Assembly: GCA_945875915.1 (NCBI GenBank)
Contig: CAMCMT010000001.1
Location: forward strand, 1 to 64,000
DNA length: 64,000 nucleotides
Direction: 5' to 3'
Source: Synechococcus sp. UW140
Lineage (GTDB): Bacteria; Cyanobacteriota; Cyanobacteriia; PCC-6307; Cyanobiaceae
The notes under the pieces are model-generated. The model saw nothing but the letters and a program-made list of their open reading frames with translations, did no database searches and had not been told where the DNA came from. Below, piece by piece: positions 20,835 to 30,446 of this stretch; within the stretch, counting starts at the first letter, position 1; each line of letters begins with the position of its first letter. The position numbers and the translations under genes are program-made.

Positions 20835-21797
20835 CTAACGAAGGATCTGAAGCAGACCCCGCTGGCCATCCAGCCGGGCCCGCACCCCCAAGGGCAGGGC
20901 GGCGTTGCCTGGCCCATGGCCCACGGGAAGCCCCGCCACCACCGGGATGCCCAGGTCGGCGGTGCGATCGCGCAGCACCTGCTCGGCCGTGAAGCGCCGG
21001 ACCGGTTCACGGCTGGTGTCCCCAGGCTCGCCATCGGGGTCGTCGCAATCCGTGAAGCGGCCCAAGCCAATGCCAGCCAGCTGCTGCAGGGTTCCGCAGA
21101 GGCGCCAGTGGGTGAGCAGGCGATCGAGGCGGTAGGGCGCTTCGCCCACGTCTTCAAGGATCAGGATCGCCCCGTTCAAATCGGGCCAATGGCCGGTGCC
21201 AAGCAGGTGGGTCGCCACCGTGAGGTTGCCCGCCACCAGGGGCCCGCTGGCGGTTCCGCCGCTCCAGCCCACCCCCTGCAGATCGGCGAGGGGATGGCCA
21301 AAGAGGAGGTCGCGCAGCCGCTGGCGGCTCCACTCGGGCTCCGTGGCCAGACTGGTGACCAGGGGGCCATGGATGGCGCCGCCCCGGCCCCGGGCCAGCT
21401 GGGCCCAGAGCAGGGAGGTGACATCGGAGAAGCCCAGCAACCAGCCCGCCGGCAACGCCAACGGCTGCTCCAGCAGCCGGGCCGCCCCCCAACCGCCGCG
21501 CATGCAGGCAAGCAGGGCGGCCGGTTCGCCCCCAGGCTCCAGTCCAGGGGGGCCACCGAGTAAGTCACCCCGTCGCTCCCGGTCCGCTCCGGCCAGGTAG
21601 CCCCAGCGCCGCAGGGGGCCCGGATGGGCCTCCACCCTTAAACCCCAGTCCTCAAGCACGGCAATTCCCTTCTGCAGACGCTCGAGGCCATCGAGGGCAG
21701 AGCTGGCCGCCACCAGGCGCACCCGATCGCCAGGACGCATGGGGGCGGGTTGGCGCGGACCAGCAGGGCTGCTGGCCTGAAGGGAGGCCGCCGTCAT
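20835..21797 (-). CDS. LD-carboxypeptidase (peptidase family S66)
   Basis: 320 residues. MRPGDRVRLVAASSALDG is the S66 N-terminal motif; GFSDVTSLLWA carries the nucleophile Ser and NGAILILEDVGEAPYRLDR the conserved C-terminal domain segment. S66 enzymes cleave the L,D-bond in peptidoglycan tetrapeptides during cell-wall recycling. ATG 21797 is chosen because it gives an ATGA overlap with the upstream prenyltransferase gene; the frame is open further upstream to 21845. Confidence 0.88.
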   Translation of the reverse strand: MTAASLQASSPAGPRQPAPMRPGDRVRLVAASSALDGLERLQKGIAVLEDWGLRVEAHPGPLRRWGYLAGADRERRGDLLGGPPGLEPGGEPAALLACMRGGWGAARLLEQPLALPAGWLLGFSDVTSLLWAQLARGRGGAIHGPLVTSLATEPEWSRQRLRDLLFGHPLADLQGVGWSGGTASGPLVAGNLTVATHLLGTGHWPDLNGAILILEDVGEAPYRLDRLLTHWRLCGTLQQLAGIGLGRFTDCDDPDGEPGDTSREPVRRFTAEQVLRDRTADLGIPVVAGLPVGHGPGNAALPLGVRARLDGQRGLLQILR

Positions 21798-22702
21798 GGC
21801 CAGCGTCCCAGCACCAGGGCCAGCAACAGCAAAGCCCCCAGCCAAACCTGCTGGCTGAAGTGGCGGCCGTAGGCCGATCGGGACAACTGGGGCGCCCGCA
21901 ACTGCCAGGCCCCGCCCACCATGCCGGCTGACGCCAGGCCCCAGGCCGGCCAGAACCAGGGCGACACCCCCGTCATAGAGGCCGCCAGGGCCAGGGCCAG
22001 GGCGGCAAGGGCATAACAGACGCCAATCGCAGCTGGCGCGGCTGCCCCCAGCGTCAGGGCGCTGCTGCGGATGCCCAGGGCCCGGTCATCCGGCTGGTCG
22101 GCCATGGCATAGGCGGTGTCGAAGCCAAAACACCAGAGCATGGTGGCCAGCCAAGCCAGGGCCAGGGGCCAGCCGCCGGCCAGGTTGGCCTGGGCGGCGG
22201 CCCAGGGGATCAGCACGGCAAAGCCCCAACAGAGGGCGAGCACCAGCTGGGGCAGGGCGAACCAACGCTTGGCCGAGGGATAGAGAAGGACCGGAGGGAG
22301 CGCCGCAATGGCCAGAACCAGGCACAGGCCCCGGCTGGCGGCCGGCAGGGCCAGCACCACCCCAAGGGCCAACACCAGAGCGAGCAGCAGCAAGACCAAC
22401 GCCGTCGTTACGCCGATGGCGCCACTGGCCAGGGGCCGCAGGCGGGTGCGCTCCACCAGCGGATCGATACGCCGGTCCCAGAGGTCGTTGGCGACACAGC
22501 CGGCGCCGCTCACCGCCAGGCCGCCCAGCCCAATCAGGGCCACCAGCATCGGATCGGGGGGACTGGTCGGCAGCAGCCACAGGCTCCAACCGGCCGGGAT
22601 GAGCAGGATCAACCGACCACTGGGCTTGTCCCAGCGCATCAGGGCTAAGCCGCTCTTCAGGAACCGGAGCGATCCAGGTGCCGCCAATCCAGGTGCCCCC
22701 AA
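21794..22702 (-). CDS. UbiA-family 4-hydroxybenzoate polyprenyltransferase (plastoquinone pathway)
   Basis: Up to 302 residues with seven to nine membrane helices. The prenyl-diphosphate binding motif is VANDLWDRRIDPLVERTRL, and the second region is FGFDTAYAMADQPDDRALG. In cyanobacteria this family prenylates 4-hydroxybenzoate for plastoquinone, so UbiA-like is a better name than UbiA. The start is uncertain: TTG 22702 falls in a palindromic stretch, TTG 22687 and an ATG near 22639 are alternatives. The region encoding residues 1-12 contains a tandem direct repeat (ggcacctggat twice, spaced by tggc). Confidence 0.88.
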   Translation of the reverse strand: MGAPGLAAPGSLRFLKSGLALMRWDKPSGRLILLIPAGWSLWLLPTSPPDPMLVALIGLGGLAVSGAGCVANDLWDRRIDPLVERTRLRPLASGAIGVTTALVLLLLALVLALGVVLALPAASRGLCLVLAIAALPPVLLYPSAKRWFALPQLVLALCWGFAVLIPWAAAQANLAGGWPLALAWLATMLWCFGFDTAYAMADQPDDRALGIRSSALTLGAAAPAAIGVCYALAALALALAASMTGVSPWFWPAWGLASAGMVGGAWQLRAPQLSRSAYGRHFSQQVWLGALLLLALVLGRWP

Positions 22703-22744
22703 GTTTGGGGCGAACCTTAGGCCTGGGCGCCCCGTTCGGCGCCC
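22697..22744. repeat. Palindromes between the ubiA-like gene and ppx
   Basis: The divergent spacer contains ccccaa-gt-ttgggg at 22697-22710 and gggcgcc (22725-22731) pairing with ggcgccc (22738-22744) over a 6-nt loop. The first overlaps the TTG start candidate of the prenyltransferase. Neither is followed by a T-run; they may be promoter operators or leader hairpins for ppx. This region is too GC-rich to exclude chance. Confidence 0.6.
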
Positions 22745-22812
22745 CTGACGACCGGCCCGCCGGGCCCGCCCCCCGGTGGCAAAGTGGCGCCGAACCCGAC
22801 CCGGCTGGACGC

Positions 22813-24462
22813 GTGACCGTCTCCCCCTCCAGCCCTGCCCCAGGGACCTCCCTGCGCCGGGTCGCTGCCATCGACATCGGTACCAACTCGATTCACCTGC
22901 TGATTGCGGCGGTGGATCCGTTGCTGCACAGCTTCAGCGTCGTGCTGGCCGAAAAAAGCGCCACCCGTCTGGGCGAGCGCGATCCCGACACGGGCCACCT
23001 CAGCGCCGCCTCGGTGGAGCGCGCCCTCCTAACCCTGCGCCACTGCCGTGACCTGGCCCATAGCCAGGGGGTGGAGCAGATCGTCACCGCCGCCACCAGC
23101 GCCGTGCGCGAGGCCCCCAACGGCCGCGAGTTCCTGGCGACCTTGCAGGACCAGCTGGGCCTGGAGGTGGACCTGGTCAGCGGCCCGGAGGAGGCGCGCC
23201 TGATCTACCTGGGCGTGCTCTCGGGCATGAGTTTTGGCGAGGCGCCCCATTTCATCCTCGATATCGGCGGTGGCTCCACCGAACTGGTGCTCGCCGATGG
23301 TCGCGACGCCCGCGCCCTGACCAGCACCCGCATTGGCGCCGTGCGCCTGCAACGGGAGTTCATCGCCGAGGAGCCCCTGCCCCCGGGCCGGCGCCAATTC
23401 CTCGGTGCCTACATCCAGGGGGCCCTTGATCCGGCAGTCGCCCAGGTGCGCCAAGCCCTGCGCCCCGGCGAGACCCCCGTGCTGGTGGGCACCAGCGGCA
23501 CGGCCATGGCCCTGGCCGCCCTTGCGGCCGCCGAGGACGCCAAGCCGCCCCTCAAACTCCAGGGCTACCGGCTCAGCCGCGCCCGCATCGACCAGCTGGT
23601 GGATCGGCTGGTGGCCATGGCGCCGGAGCAGCGCCGTGCCCTCACGGCCATCAACGACCGCCGCGCCGAAATCATCGTGCCCGGGGCCCTGATCCTGCAG
23701 ACCGCCATGACGATGCTGCAGGCCAAAGAACTTGTGGTTTGCGATCGGGCCCTGCGCGAAGGCCTGATCGTCGACTGGATGCTGCGCAACCAGCTCCTCG
23801 ATGACCGCTTCGCCTTCCAAAGCACGATCCGGGAGCGCACGGTGCGGCACCTTGCCCGCAACTACGCCGTGGACCAACCCCAAGCCGAACGGGTCGCCGT
23901 GCATGCCCTCAGCCTCTATGACCAAACATGCGGCCTGCTGCACCACGATCCGGGGCCGGGCCGCCTGCTGCTCTGGGCCGCCGCCCAGCTGCACGGCTGC
24001 GGCAAGCACATCAATATCGCCGCCTATCACAAACACACCTGGTACCTGATCCGCCACGGCGAACTACTCGGCTATTCCGAAACCGAGCACTTAATGGTGG
24101 CCGCCATTGCCCGTTACCACCGCCGCGGCCTGCCCAAAAAACGCCATGAGTCCTGGCAGTTGATCGAGGGGCGCGAGGAACGGCGCACGGTGTCGGAGAT
24201 GGCCCTGCTGCTGCGGCTCGCGGCCGCCCTGGACCGGCGCCCCCAGGCCCTAATTGGCAGCCTCAAGGTGAAGGCGGTGGGGCCGAAGGCCGCCGCCACG
24301 GGGGTGCGCATCCTGCTGCTGCCCCACCCCGCCGAGGCGGGTCACCCGGAGCCCGATCTCAGCCTGGAGTGCTGGAGCCTGCGCTCCTGCGCCGATGTGG
24401 TGGCCGAAGCCAGCGGCCTGGCCCTAGGGGTGGAGGGGCCTGAAGGGTTAATTCCCGCCTAG
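22813..24462 (+). CDS. ppx: Exopolyphosphatase (Ppx/GppA family)
   Basis: 549 residues from GTG 22813. The ASKHA fold shows AAIDIGTNSIHLLIA near the N-terminus, the phosphate-2 loop HFILDIGGGSTELVL, and GTSGTAMALAALA. The C-terminal half is an HD-like domain (WAAAQLHGCGKHINIAAYH). It degrades polyphosphate, or possibly pppGpp. The N-terminus could begin further upstream, but the region up to 22813 encodes a Pro/Gly-rich stretch unlike the family. Confidence 0.92.
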   Translation: MTVSPSSPAPGTSLRRVAAIDIGTNSIHLLIAAVDPLLHSFSVVLAEKSATRLGERDPDTGHLSAASVERALLTLRHCRDLAHSQGVEQIVTAATSAVREAPNGREFLATLQDQLGLEVDLVSGPEEARLIYLGVLSGMSFGEAPHFILDIGGGSTELVLADGRDARALTSTRIGAVRLQREFIAEEPLPPGRRQFLGAYIQGALDPAVAQVRQALRPGETPVLVGTSGTAMALAALAAAEDAKPPLKLQGYRLSRARIDQLVDRLVAMAPEQRRALTAINDRRAEIIVPGALILQTAMTMLQAKELVVCDRALREGLIVDWMLRNQLLDDRFAFQSTIRERTVRHLARNYAVDQPQAERVAVHALSLYDQTCGLLHHDPGPGRLLLWAAAQLHGCGKHINIAAYHKHTWYLIRHGELLGYSETEHLMVAAIARYHRRGLPKKRHESWQLIEGREERRTVSEMALLLRLAAALDRRPQALIGSLKVKAVGPKAAATGVRILLLPHPAEAGHPEPDLSLECWSLRSCADVVAEASGLALGVEGPEGLIPA

Positions 24463-24563
24463 ACGCCTTCCTTCTGGATAGGGCTGCAAAAAAGCGGGGC
24501 TTTGCAACGCAAAATCAATGGCATCGAAGCCATAACGAGCCCCCAATCACCTCAAAATTGGCC

Positions 24564-24592
24564 AAAAAAATGATCGTTACTGGCGACAATCA
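24564..24592 (-). terminator. Intrinsic terminator downstream of tRNA-Val
   Basis: On the minus strand the sequence reads TGATTGT-CGCCAGTA-ACGATCA followed by seven T residues: a 7-bp stem (one G-U pair) and 8-nt loop. It lies 26 nt beyond the tRNA 3' end and has the layout of a rho-independent terminator. Stem is AT-containing and moderate in strength. Confidence 0.75.
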
Positions 24593-24617
24593 AACCAGGC
24601 TGTGGGTTCATTTAGAA

Positions 24618-24689
<72 letters not shown>

Positions 24690-24915
24690 TTAGCCACGCC
24701 ATTGGCGTATGAATAAGCATAGGCCACGGCGGGTGGCCACCACCCCGTTCCGGGTCCGCGCCAGCGTTGTAGCCCGGCCTGGCAACGGATCGCTCGGCGC
24801 TCAGGCACGATGCGTAGTTGATACGGCGCTTCTCGGCCGTCCGCAGGCCGCCCTCATCGGCGCGTGCGTCCCCCTCAGGAGCCTGGCTCCTGCCCCTGGT
24901 TCTCCTATCGCTGCC

Positions 24916-26421
24916 ATGGTTCCCCCCGCCCCTGCGGCTGAGCGCCCCAGCCCAAGTGCTGGCCCTGCCCCAGCGGCGGAAACCCAGACGGATGTGCTGA
25001 TCGTCGGCGGCGGGGTATGCGGCACGGCCCTGCTGTTTGAACTAGCCCGCTACACCAACCTGGGCCACCTCACCCTGGTGGAGCGCTACGACCAGCTGGC
25101 CCAGGTGAACTCCAAGGCCAGCAGTAACAGCCAGACGATCCATTGCGGCGACATCGAAACCAACTACACGCTTGAGAAGGCCCTCAAGGTGAAGCGCACG
25201 GCCGAAATGATCGAGCGCTACGCCGCGCTTCTCAGCGAGCCGGAACGCAACCGCTGCGTCTTCCGCACCCCCAAGATGGTGCTGGCCGTAGGCGAGCCGG
25301 AGTGCGGCGCCCTACGCCAGCGCTTTGAATTGTTTTCGCCCCATTTCCCGGCGATGGAGCTGCTCGAGAAGGAGCAGATCGCCGAGTGGGAACCGTATGT
25401 GGCGCGGCTCGATGGCGAACGGCCCGATAGCCCCCTGCGCCCGGAAGCGCTGGTGGCCATCGGCATCCGCCGCGCCGCCACCGCCGTCGACTACGAGGCC
25501 CTGGCCGAGAGCTTCGTGGCCCAGGCCCAGGCCGCCCTGGTCGAATCCCAGCGCCAGCTGGATCTCTGGCTGGGCAGCCGGGTTGAAGCGATCAGGCCCG
25601 AAACCGCCGCCGATGGCAGCACCACCTTTCTGGTGGAGTTACGTCCCCATCGCCCCGGGGGCAGCAACCAGCAGGGCGATCCCAACGCCCTAACGGTGCC
25701 CCGCCGGATCCGGGCCCGCCATGTGGTGGTGAGCGCCGGCGCACACAGCCTGCTGATGGCCCAACAACTGGGCTTTGGCCTGGAGTATTCCTGCCTGCCC
25801 GTGGCCGGCAGCTTCTACTTCACCCCCGACCTGCTGCGCGGCAAGGTGTACACCGTGCAGAACGACAAATTGCCCTTTGCGGCCATCCATGGCGACCCAG
25901 ATGTGCGTTCGCCCGGCCAAACCCGCTTTGGCCCCACCGCCCTATTGCTGCCCCTGCTAGAGCGCTATAGGCCAGCCTCCTTCTTTGAATTTCTGAAGGT
26001 GTTGCGGCTGGATTTTTCGGTGCTGCTGGTGTTCTGGCAGCTATTTCGCATTGCCGATATCCGCAACTACATCCTCAAGAATTTATTGTTTGAAGTGCCC
26101 TGGCTGCGGCGCCGTCTTTTCCTCGCCGATGCCCGCAAAATCGTGCCCGGCCTGCAGCTTGCCGACCTGCGCTTCGCCGAGGGTTTCGGAGGCGTGCGGC
26201 CCCAGTTAATTCACAAGGGCGAAAAACGGCTGATGCTGGGCGAGGCGCGCATTGCCGCCATGCCCGGCCTGGCCTTCAACGTCACCCCCTCCCCAGGGGG
26301 AACCTGCTGCCTGGGCAATGCCGTCACCGACCTCGAAGCGATCGTGGAGCGGCTGGGCTGCAGCTTTGATCGCCAGCGGCTGGACCAGGAGCTCTACGGC
26401 GCCACCAGTCCAGCCTCCTAA
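24916..26421 (+). CDS. mqo: Malate:quinone oxidoreductase
   Basis: 501 residues from ATG 24916. FAD-binding motif VLIVGGGVCGTALLFELA, then ASSNSQTIHCGDIETNYT and RTPKMVLAVGEPE, and late GFGGVRPQLIHKGEKRLMLG, all matching MQO. It oxidises malate to oxaloacetate and passes electrons to plastoquinone, replacing malate dehydrogenase in many picocyanobacteria. The reading frame extends to 24709 but that part is a low-complexity, tRNA-adjacent sequence, so I chose the internal ATG. Family assignment is by motif recognition only. Confidence 0.85.
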   Translation: MVPPAPAAERPSPSAGPAPAAETQTDVLIVGGGVCGTALLFELARYTNLGHLTLVERYDQLAQVNSKASSNSQTIHCGDIETNYTLEKALKVKRTAEMIERYAALLSEPERNRCVFRTPKMVLAVGEPECGALRQRFELFSPHFPAMELLEKEQIAEWEPYVARLDGERPDSPLRPEALVAIGIRRAATAVDYEALAESFVAQAQAALVESQRQLDLWLGSRVEAIRPETAADGSTTFLVELRPHRPGGSNQQGDPNALTVPRRIRARHVVVSAGAHSLLMAQQLGFGLEYSCLPVAGSFYFTPDLLRGKVYTVQNDKLPFAAIHGDPDVRSPGQTRFGPTALLLPLLERYRPASFFEFLKVLRLDFSVLLVFWQLFRIADIRNYILKNLLFEVPWLRRRLFLADARKIVPGLQLADLRFAEGFGGVRPQLIHKGEKRLMLGEARIAAMPGLAFNVTPSPGGTCCLGNAVTDLEAIVERLGCSFDRQRLDQELYGATSPAS

Positions 26422-26431
26422 GCGCCCCAGC

Positions 26432-27265
26432 TCACTCGGCGCCGCCGCGAAACAGGTGGTTATGGCCAGCGGAATAGAGCTTGGAGCGGGCGTTTCCGGG
26501 GGCCTTCAGGGCCGGACTGACCACATAGAGGGTGGTGCGGATCAGGTTGCGCTCCCGGCTCACCTGGGCCATCTCACTGAGGGGCACAACGGTGAGCCAT
26601 TGGTCGGGCCAGCTGACCCGGTAGCCAATCGCCACGGGGGTATCGGCGGGATAGTGGAGCAGCAGCTGGGCCTGCACCTCTTCCACATGGCGGGCGCTCA
26701 AATACAGGCACAGGGACGCCTGCAGGGCCGCTAGGCGCTCGATCGATTCCCGTTCCGGCGTGCCAGTGCGGCCGGAGGCGCGGCTTAGCACGATCGTCTG
26801 GACCAGGTCCGGGATGGTCAATTCGGCCTGCAGGGCCGCGGCCGTAGCTTGATAGGCACTCAGGCCAGGCACCACCTCGACAGGAATCTCGGCATCTGCC
26901 AAGCGGCAGAGCTGCTCGGCTAGGGCGCCATAGAGGCAGGGATCGCCGTCGTGGAGACGCACCACCCGCCGGCCAGCCCGGGCCCGCTCCACCACCACCT
27001 CCATCACCTGCTCGAGGGTGAGGGTGCTGGTGCGAATCGATTCACAGTCCTCTGGGGCCAGGGCGGCGATCTGGGGAGCGACGAGGGAATCGGTCCAGAC
27101 CAACACCTCGGCCCGCTCGATCGCCCGGGCGGCCCGCAGGGTTAGAAGATCGGGGGCCCCGGGCCCCGCACCCACGATCCAGACCTGGCCAGGGGCGGGC
27201 TCCCGGCCCGGGGCATCCGCCGTTGCGGGGCCAGCGTTTGCAACATCCATCAGGCCAGCAGGCAA
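26432..27265 (-). CDS. cobM: Precorrin-4 C(11)-methyltransferase
   Basis: 277 residues (or 272 from the ATG at 27250). VWIVGAGPGAPDLLTLRAAR and DPCLYGALAEQL are the SAM-dependent corrin methyltransferase motifs, with RASGRTGTPERESIERLA typical of CobM/CbiF. It acts in corrin ring synthesis for cobamides. It reads in the same direction as lgt-petA-petC and follows lgt by 144 nt; transcription as part of that cluster is possible. Confidence 0.92.
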   Translation of the reverse strand: MPAGLMDVANAGPATADAPGREPAPGQVWIVGAGPGAPDLLTLRAARAIERAEVLVWTDSLVAPQIAALAPEDCESIRTSTLTLEQVMEVVVERARAGRRVVRLHDGDPCLYGALAEQLCRLADAEIPVEVVPGLSAYQATAAALQAELTIPDLVQTIVLSRASGRTGTPERESIERLAALQASLCLYLSARHVEEVQAQLLLHYPADTPVAIGYRVSWPDQWLTVVPLSEMAQVSRERNLIRTTLYVVSPALKAPGNARSKLYSAGHNHLFRGGAE

Positions 27266-27409
27266 AGGGTCAACGGTGAATGGAGAAGCCCAACCAAGAC
27301 TCCTATCCCATCGGATCGAAGGGGTTCTGAACGGATCCGATCTCGGGGGGGCTGGGCTGGGGCGAGGGTCTGGCGGGGCCGAGCGGATCCAATCCCCTGG
27401 GGATGGGGC

Positions 27410-28303
27410 TCAGGGCCGGCCCTCTGACGTCGCCCTAGCAACCCCGACCGGATCGGGCAGGGCCCGATGGCGGCCGTAGAGCCACCAGAGGCCGAAGGCG
27501 CCCAAGGCCATCAGGGCCAGACTCATCAGCTGGGCCATGCGCAGGCCACCGGTACAGAAGGGTGGGGTGCCCATCAGGCAGAGGGGATCAATGCGCAACC
27601 CCTCGATCCAGAGGCGGCCACTGCTGTAGGTGAGCAGGTAAACGCAGCTCAGGGCTCCGGCCGGCAGGGCCATGCGGCCCCGAAGCCCGAGCCGAAACAG
27701 GACTAGGAGCAGGGCCAGCACCCCCAAGTTCCAAAGGGATTCGTAGAGGAAGGTGGGATGAAAATACTGGTCGTTGGGGAAGCCGGCGCCAATGGCGATC
27801 CAACCTGGGATCTTTAGCTTCCAGGGCAGGTCGGTGGGCAGGCCAAAGGCTTCGGAATTGAAGAAGTTGCCCCAGCGGCCGATCGCCTGGCCCAGGGCCA
27901 CCGAGGGGACTAACACATCGAGCAGGGTCCAGAAGGCCAGCTTGCGCCAGCGGCAATACAGAAGCACCGCCAGGGTTCCGCCGATCAGGGCGCCATGGAT
28001 GGCAATCCCCCCGCGCCAAACGGCAATCGCCTCCAACCAATTGAATTGGTATTGGCGCCACTCAAACAGCACGTAGTAAGCGCGGGCCCCCACCACCGCC
28101 GACAGCACCAGGATCGGCAGCAGGTCAGCAATTAGGGCCGGATCGATGCCGCGGCGCTTGCCCAGCTGGCTGGAGAGCACCAGCCCCAGCAACACGGCCA
28201 GGGCAATCAGCAGGCCGTACCACCGCAGGGAAAAAGGCCCCAACTGAAACAGCAGGGGCCCGGGGGAACTAAACACGGCCAAGGCCAGGGCAGGTGGCAT
28301 CAA
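27410..28303 (-). CDS. lgt: Prolipoprotein diacylglyceryl transferase
   Basis: 297 residues, seven or so membrane helices. [18 protein letters not shown] at the N-terminus, [14 protein letters not shown] with the active-site His-Gly-Ala-Leu, [17 protein letters not shown] and [15 protein letters not shown] are Lgt hallmarks. It adds diacylglycerol to lipobox cysteines. ATG 28303 overlaps the petA stop by 4 nt, so it is translationally coupled to petA. Two lipoproteins predicted here are at 2052 and 47468. Confidence 0.95.
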   Translation of the reverse strand: MMPPALALAVFSSPGPLLFQLGPFSLRWYGLLIALAVLLGLVLSSQLGKRRGIDPALIADLLPILVLSAVVGARAYYVLFEWRQYQFNWLEAIAVWRGGIAIHGALIGGTLAVLLYCRWRKLAFWTLLDVLVPSVALGQAIGRWGNFFNSEAFGLPTDLPWKLKIPGWIAIGAGFPNDQYFHPTFLYESLWNLGVLALLLVLFRLGLRGRMALPAGALSCVYLLTYSSGRLWIEGLRIDPLCLMGTPPFCTGGLRMAQLMSLALMALGAFGLWWLYGRHRALPDPVGVARATSEGRP

Positions 28304-29232
28304 ACGCCTTCGAAGGCCTGCACTTTTTCGATCTGACGCTTCTTGAGCACCAGCATGATCTGGGCCACGGCCACGGCGGCAAAGAAAGCCAGCATGCCGT
28401 AGATGCGCACAGGGTTCTGTAGCACCACCTCGGCATCGATCTGGCCAAACCCACCCACGTTGGGGTCGTTGGTGAGGGCCACGCCAGCAGCCACGGCATC
28501 ACCAATGGCCACTTTCAGCGTGGGGCCTGCAGGAATGGTGTCAGAGACACTGCTGCCATCGGCGGTGGTGATGGCCACCACGGTGGCGCCGTTCTCACCT
28601 GGAGTGATCGAGGCCACGGTTCCGGCAACAGAAGCGTTGAAGACGCCATTGTTGCTCTTTTCACCGGTGGGGTACACCTGGCCGCGGCCGCGGTTGCCAC
28701 CCACGTGCAGCTGGTACTTGCCGAAGTGGATGGAGCTGTCGCTGGCGGGATCAGGGGAGAGGATCGGGAAAACGATCTCCTGGTGCTGGTCGCCAGAAAT
28801 CGGACCAACAAGCAGGATGTTGGGCTGGTCCTCACTCCACTGGGTGACATAGACGCCGGCGGTTTCTTCCTTCAGCTCATCACTGAGGCGGTCGGCGGGG
28901 GCGAGCTTGAAGCCATCGGGCAGCATCACCACGGCACCCACGTTCAGTCCAGCAGCGCTGCCATCGCCTGCCACCTGCTGGATCAAGGTGTCATAGGGGA
29001 TCTTGACCACCGCCTTGAAGACGGAATCGGGGAAGACCGACTGGGGCACCTCCACCTGGGTGGCTTTCTTGGCCAGGTGGCAGTTGGCGCAGACCAACTT
29101 GCCGGTGGCTTCCCGGGGGCTGTCGTAGTTCTGCTGGGCCCAGAAGGGGTAGGCCCAGCTGGCCTGGGGCGCGAAGAGCAGGGCGCTGACGGCCAGGGCG
29201 GAGCTCAGCAGCAGGGTGAATAGGCGACGCAT
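28300..29232 (-). CDS. petA: Apocytochrome f
   Basis: 310 residues. Signal peptide [23 protein letters not shown], then mature [20 protein letters not shown] with the heme motif CANCH, a soluble domain and a C-terminal helix [20 protein letters not shown] ending KVQAFEGV. It is the c-type cytochrome of the cytochrome b6f complex on the lumenal side. ATG 29232 gives the signal peptide; upstream in-frame codons would remove it. It lies 38 nt downstream of petC. Confidence 0.97.
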   Translation of the reverse strand: MRRLFTLLLSSALAVSALLFAPQASWAYPFWAQQNYDSPREATGKLVCANCHLAKKATQVEVPQSVFPDSVFKAVVKIPYDTLIQQVAGDGSAAGLNVGAVVMLPDGFKLAPADRLSDELKEETAGVYVTQWSEDQPNILLVGPISGDQHQEIVFPILSPDPASDSSIHFGKYQLHVGGNRGRGQVYPTGEKSNNGVFNASVAGTVASITPGENGATVVAITTADGSSVSDTIPAGPTLKVAIGDAVAAGVALTNDPNVGGFGQIDAEVVLQNPVRIYGMLAFFAAVAVAQIMLVLKKRQIEKVQAFEGV

Positions 29233-29270
29233 GGGGCTGGCGGCGGGGGGAGGAATGACAGGGGAAAAAC

Positions 29271-29807
29271 TCAGGCCCACCAGGGCTTGTCACCGGTGCG
29301 GAAATCGGTCTCACCCCACTGGGTGAGGAACACGTTGTCGCTGTCGACGCTCACGTGGGCTAGGGCCAGGGAGAGGGGAGCGGGACCGCGCACCACCTTG
29401 CCGGTGGCGTCGTACTGGCTGCCATGGCAGGGGCACATGAACTTGTTGGCGCCGCTGTTCCAAGGCACCACGCAGCCCAGGTGGGTGCAGATGGCGTTGA
29501 TGCCATAGCTGCCGATCGCGTCCTCGCCCTCAACGATCAGGTAGGTGGGATCGCCCTTCAGGCCCTGGACCAGGCTGCGATCGCCCTCCTTGTGGGTGCT
29601 GAGCCAACCCGTGGCCGTGACGATGTTGCCAAGTTCGTCCTTGGCGGTGGTGCCGCCGCCGCCGCCGGCTGCCCGGGGGGGGATGAAGTAGCTGACAACG
29701 GGGTAAAGGGCCCCGAGGGCCACGCCGGTGACCGACCCGAAGGTCAGCAGATTCATGAACTGCCGACGACCCATTCCGGGAACATCGCTCGCTGGGATCT
29801 GGGTCAT
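29271..29807 (-). CDS. petC: Cytochrome b6f Rieske iron-sulfur subunit
   Basis: 178 residues: an N-terminus [20 protein letters not shown] with the twin-arginine-type RRQFMN, one helix ([20 protein letters not shown]), a Gly hinge AAGGGGGT, and the two cluster-binding motifs [10 protein letters not shown] and CPCHGSQYD. It transfers electrons from plastoquinol to cytochrome f. TatC is encoded 0.6 kb away, and the Tat route is the known route for Rieske. ATG 29807 is chosen for this family length. Confidence 0.97.
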   Translation of the reverse strand: MTQIPASDVPGMGRRQFMNLLTFGSVTGVALGALYPVVSYFIPPRAAGGGGGTTAKDELGNIVTATGWLSTHKEGDRSLVQGLKGDPTYLIVEGEDAIGSYGINAICTHLGCVVPWNSGANKFMCPCHGSQYDATGKVVRGPAPLSLALAHVSVDSDNVFLTQWGETDFRTGDKPWWA

Positions 29808-29990
29808 ATGGGGTGGCGTTCCTGGATGCCGAAGCAACGTGGCGACCATTATGAACCTTGCTACCGCCTGAACGCTTGCTGTCGCCAGGGTTCTGGCCCG
29901 ACGCTGCAACATGCTGTTGCGAGATTTCCTTGCTAGGGGGCTTGCACCAGCTGCCCTGGGACCGCCCCGCCAGGATGGAACGAGCCCTGA

Positions 29991-30023
29991 GCAGCCTTCT
30001 GGGCTGGTCGCCCAGAAGGCTGC
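29991..30023. repeat. 14-bp perfect inverted repeat between petC and the DUF3067 gene
   Basis: gcagccttctgggc at 29991-30004 pairs perfectly with 30010-30023 over a 5-nt loop (tggtc). It lies 21 nt upstream of the DUF3067 start and 184 nt upstream of petC, in a divergent spacer. There is no T-run, so a simple terminator is unlikely; a leader hairpin of the DUF3067 message or a protein-binding site are possible. Confidence 0.85.
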
Positions 30024-30044
30024 CCGCCCGTCTCTCACCAAGTC

Positions 30045-30407
30045 TTGAACGCCCCTGCCCCACCTCCAGACGGCCCGCTCCCCGGCGGCGAGCCCCTTAG
30101 CGCCGACGAGCTGCTGTCTACCCTGCGCCGCCGCTGGCGGGCGTCCTACGACCTGCAGCTGGTGCAGCGCCGCGGCCGCCTCTATCTGCAAGTGATGTGG
30201 GGCTACTTGGAGCAGCAGTCCTTTCCGCTCGATGCCGAGGCCTACGGCGCCAAGCTGGCCGACCTGGCGGCCAACCTCAATGGCCTGGGGGTGGCGGCCC
30301 AGGTGCGCGACTGGCTGAACAGCACAACGGATCGACCCCGCCTCGGCAAGGCCATGAGCCTGCCCCTGGCCTTACCCCCCGGCCGGGCCAGCGAATTTCT
30401 GCTCTGA
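30045..30407 (+). CDS. DUF3067 family protein
   Basis: 120 residues from a TTG at 30045. The core [20 protein letters not shown] and [20 protein letters not shown] followed by [12 protein letters not shown] matches DUF3067, a family I know from cyanobacteria and plastids whose role is unknown. It sits between petC and tatC, a neighbourhood of photosynthesis and Tat genes that may hint at a role in b6f or Tat biology (inference). The N-terminal 20 residues are Pro-rich. Confidence 0.75.
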   Translation: MNAPAPPPDGPLPGGEPLSADELLSTLRRRWRASYDLQLVQRRGRLYLQVMWGYLEQQSFPLDAEAYGAKLADLAANLNGLGVAAQVRDWLNSTTDRPRLGKAMSLPLALPPGRASEFLL

Positions 30408-30446
30408 GCGCCCAGGAATCACCCGGTCTGGAGGGGCCTCGCGGCC

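Noticed and set aside
23029-24057. 342-codon frame opposite ppx
   Set aside because: Shadow frame of the exopolyphosphatase gene, with no independent motif.
26422-27410. Cobalamin riboswitch near cobM or CobT-like gene
   Set aside because: No conserved B12-box type sequence (such as the GCCACTG element) is visible in the spacers around cobM or before 888.
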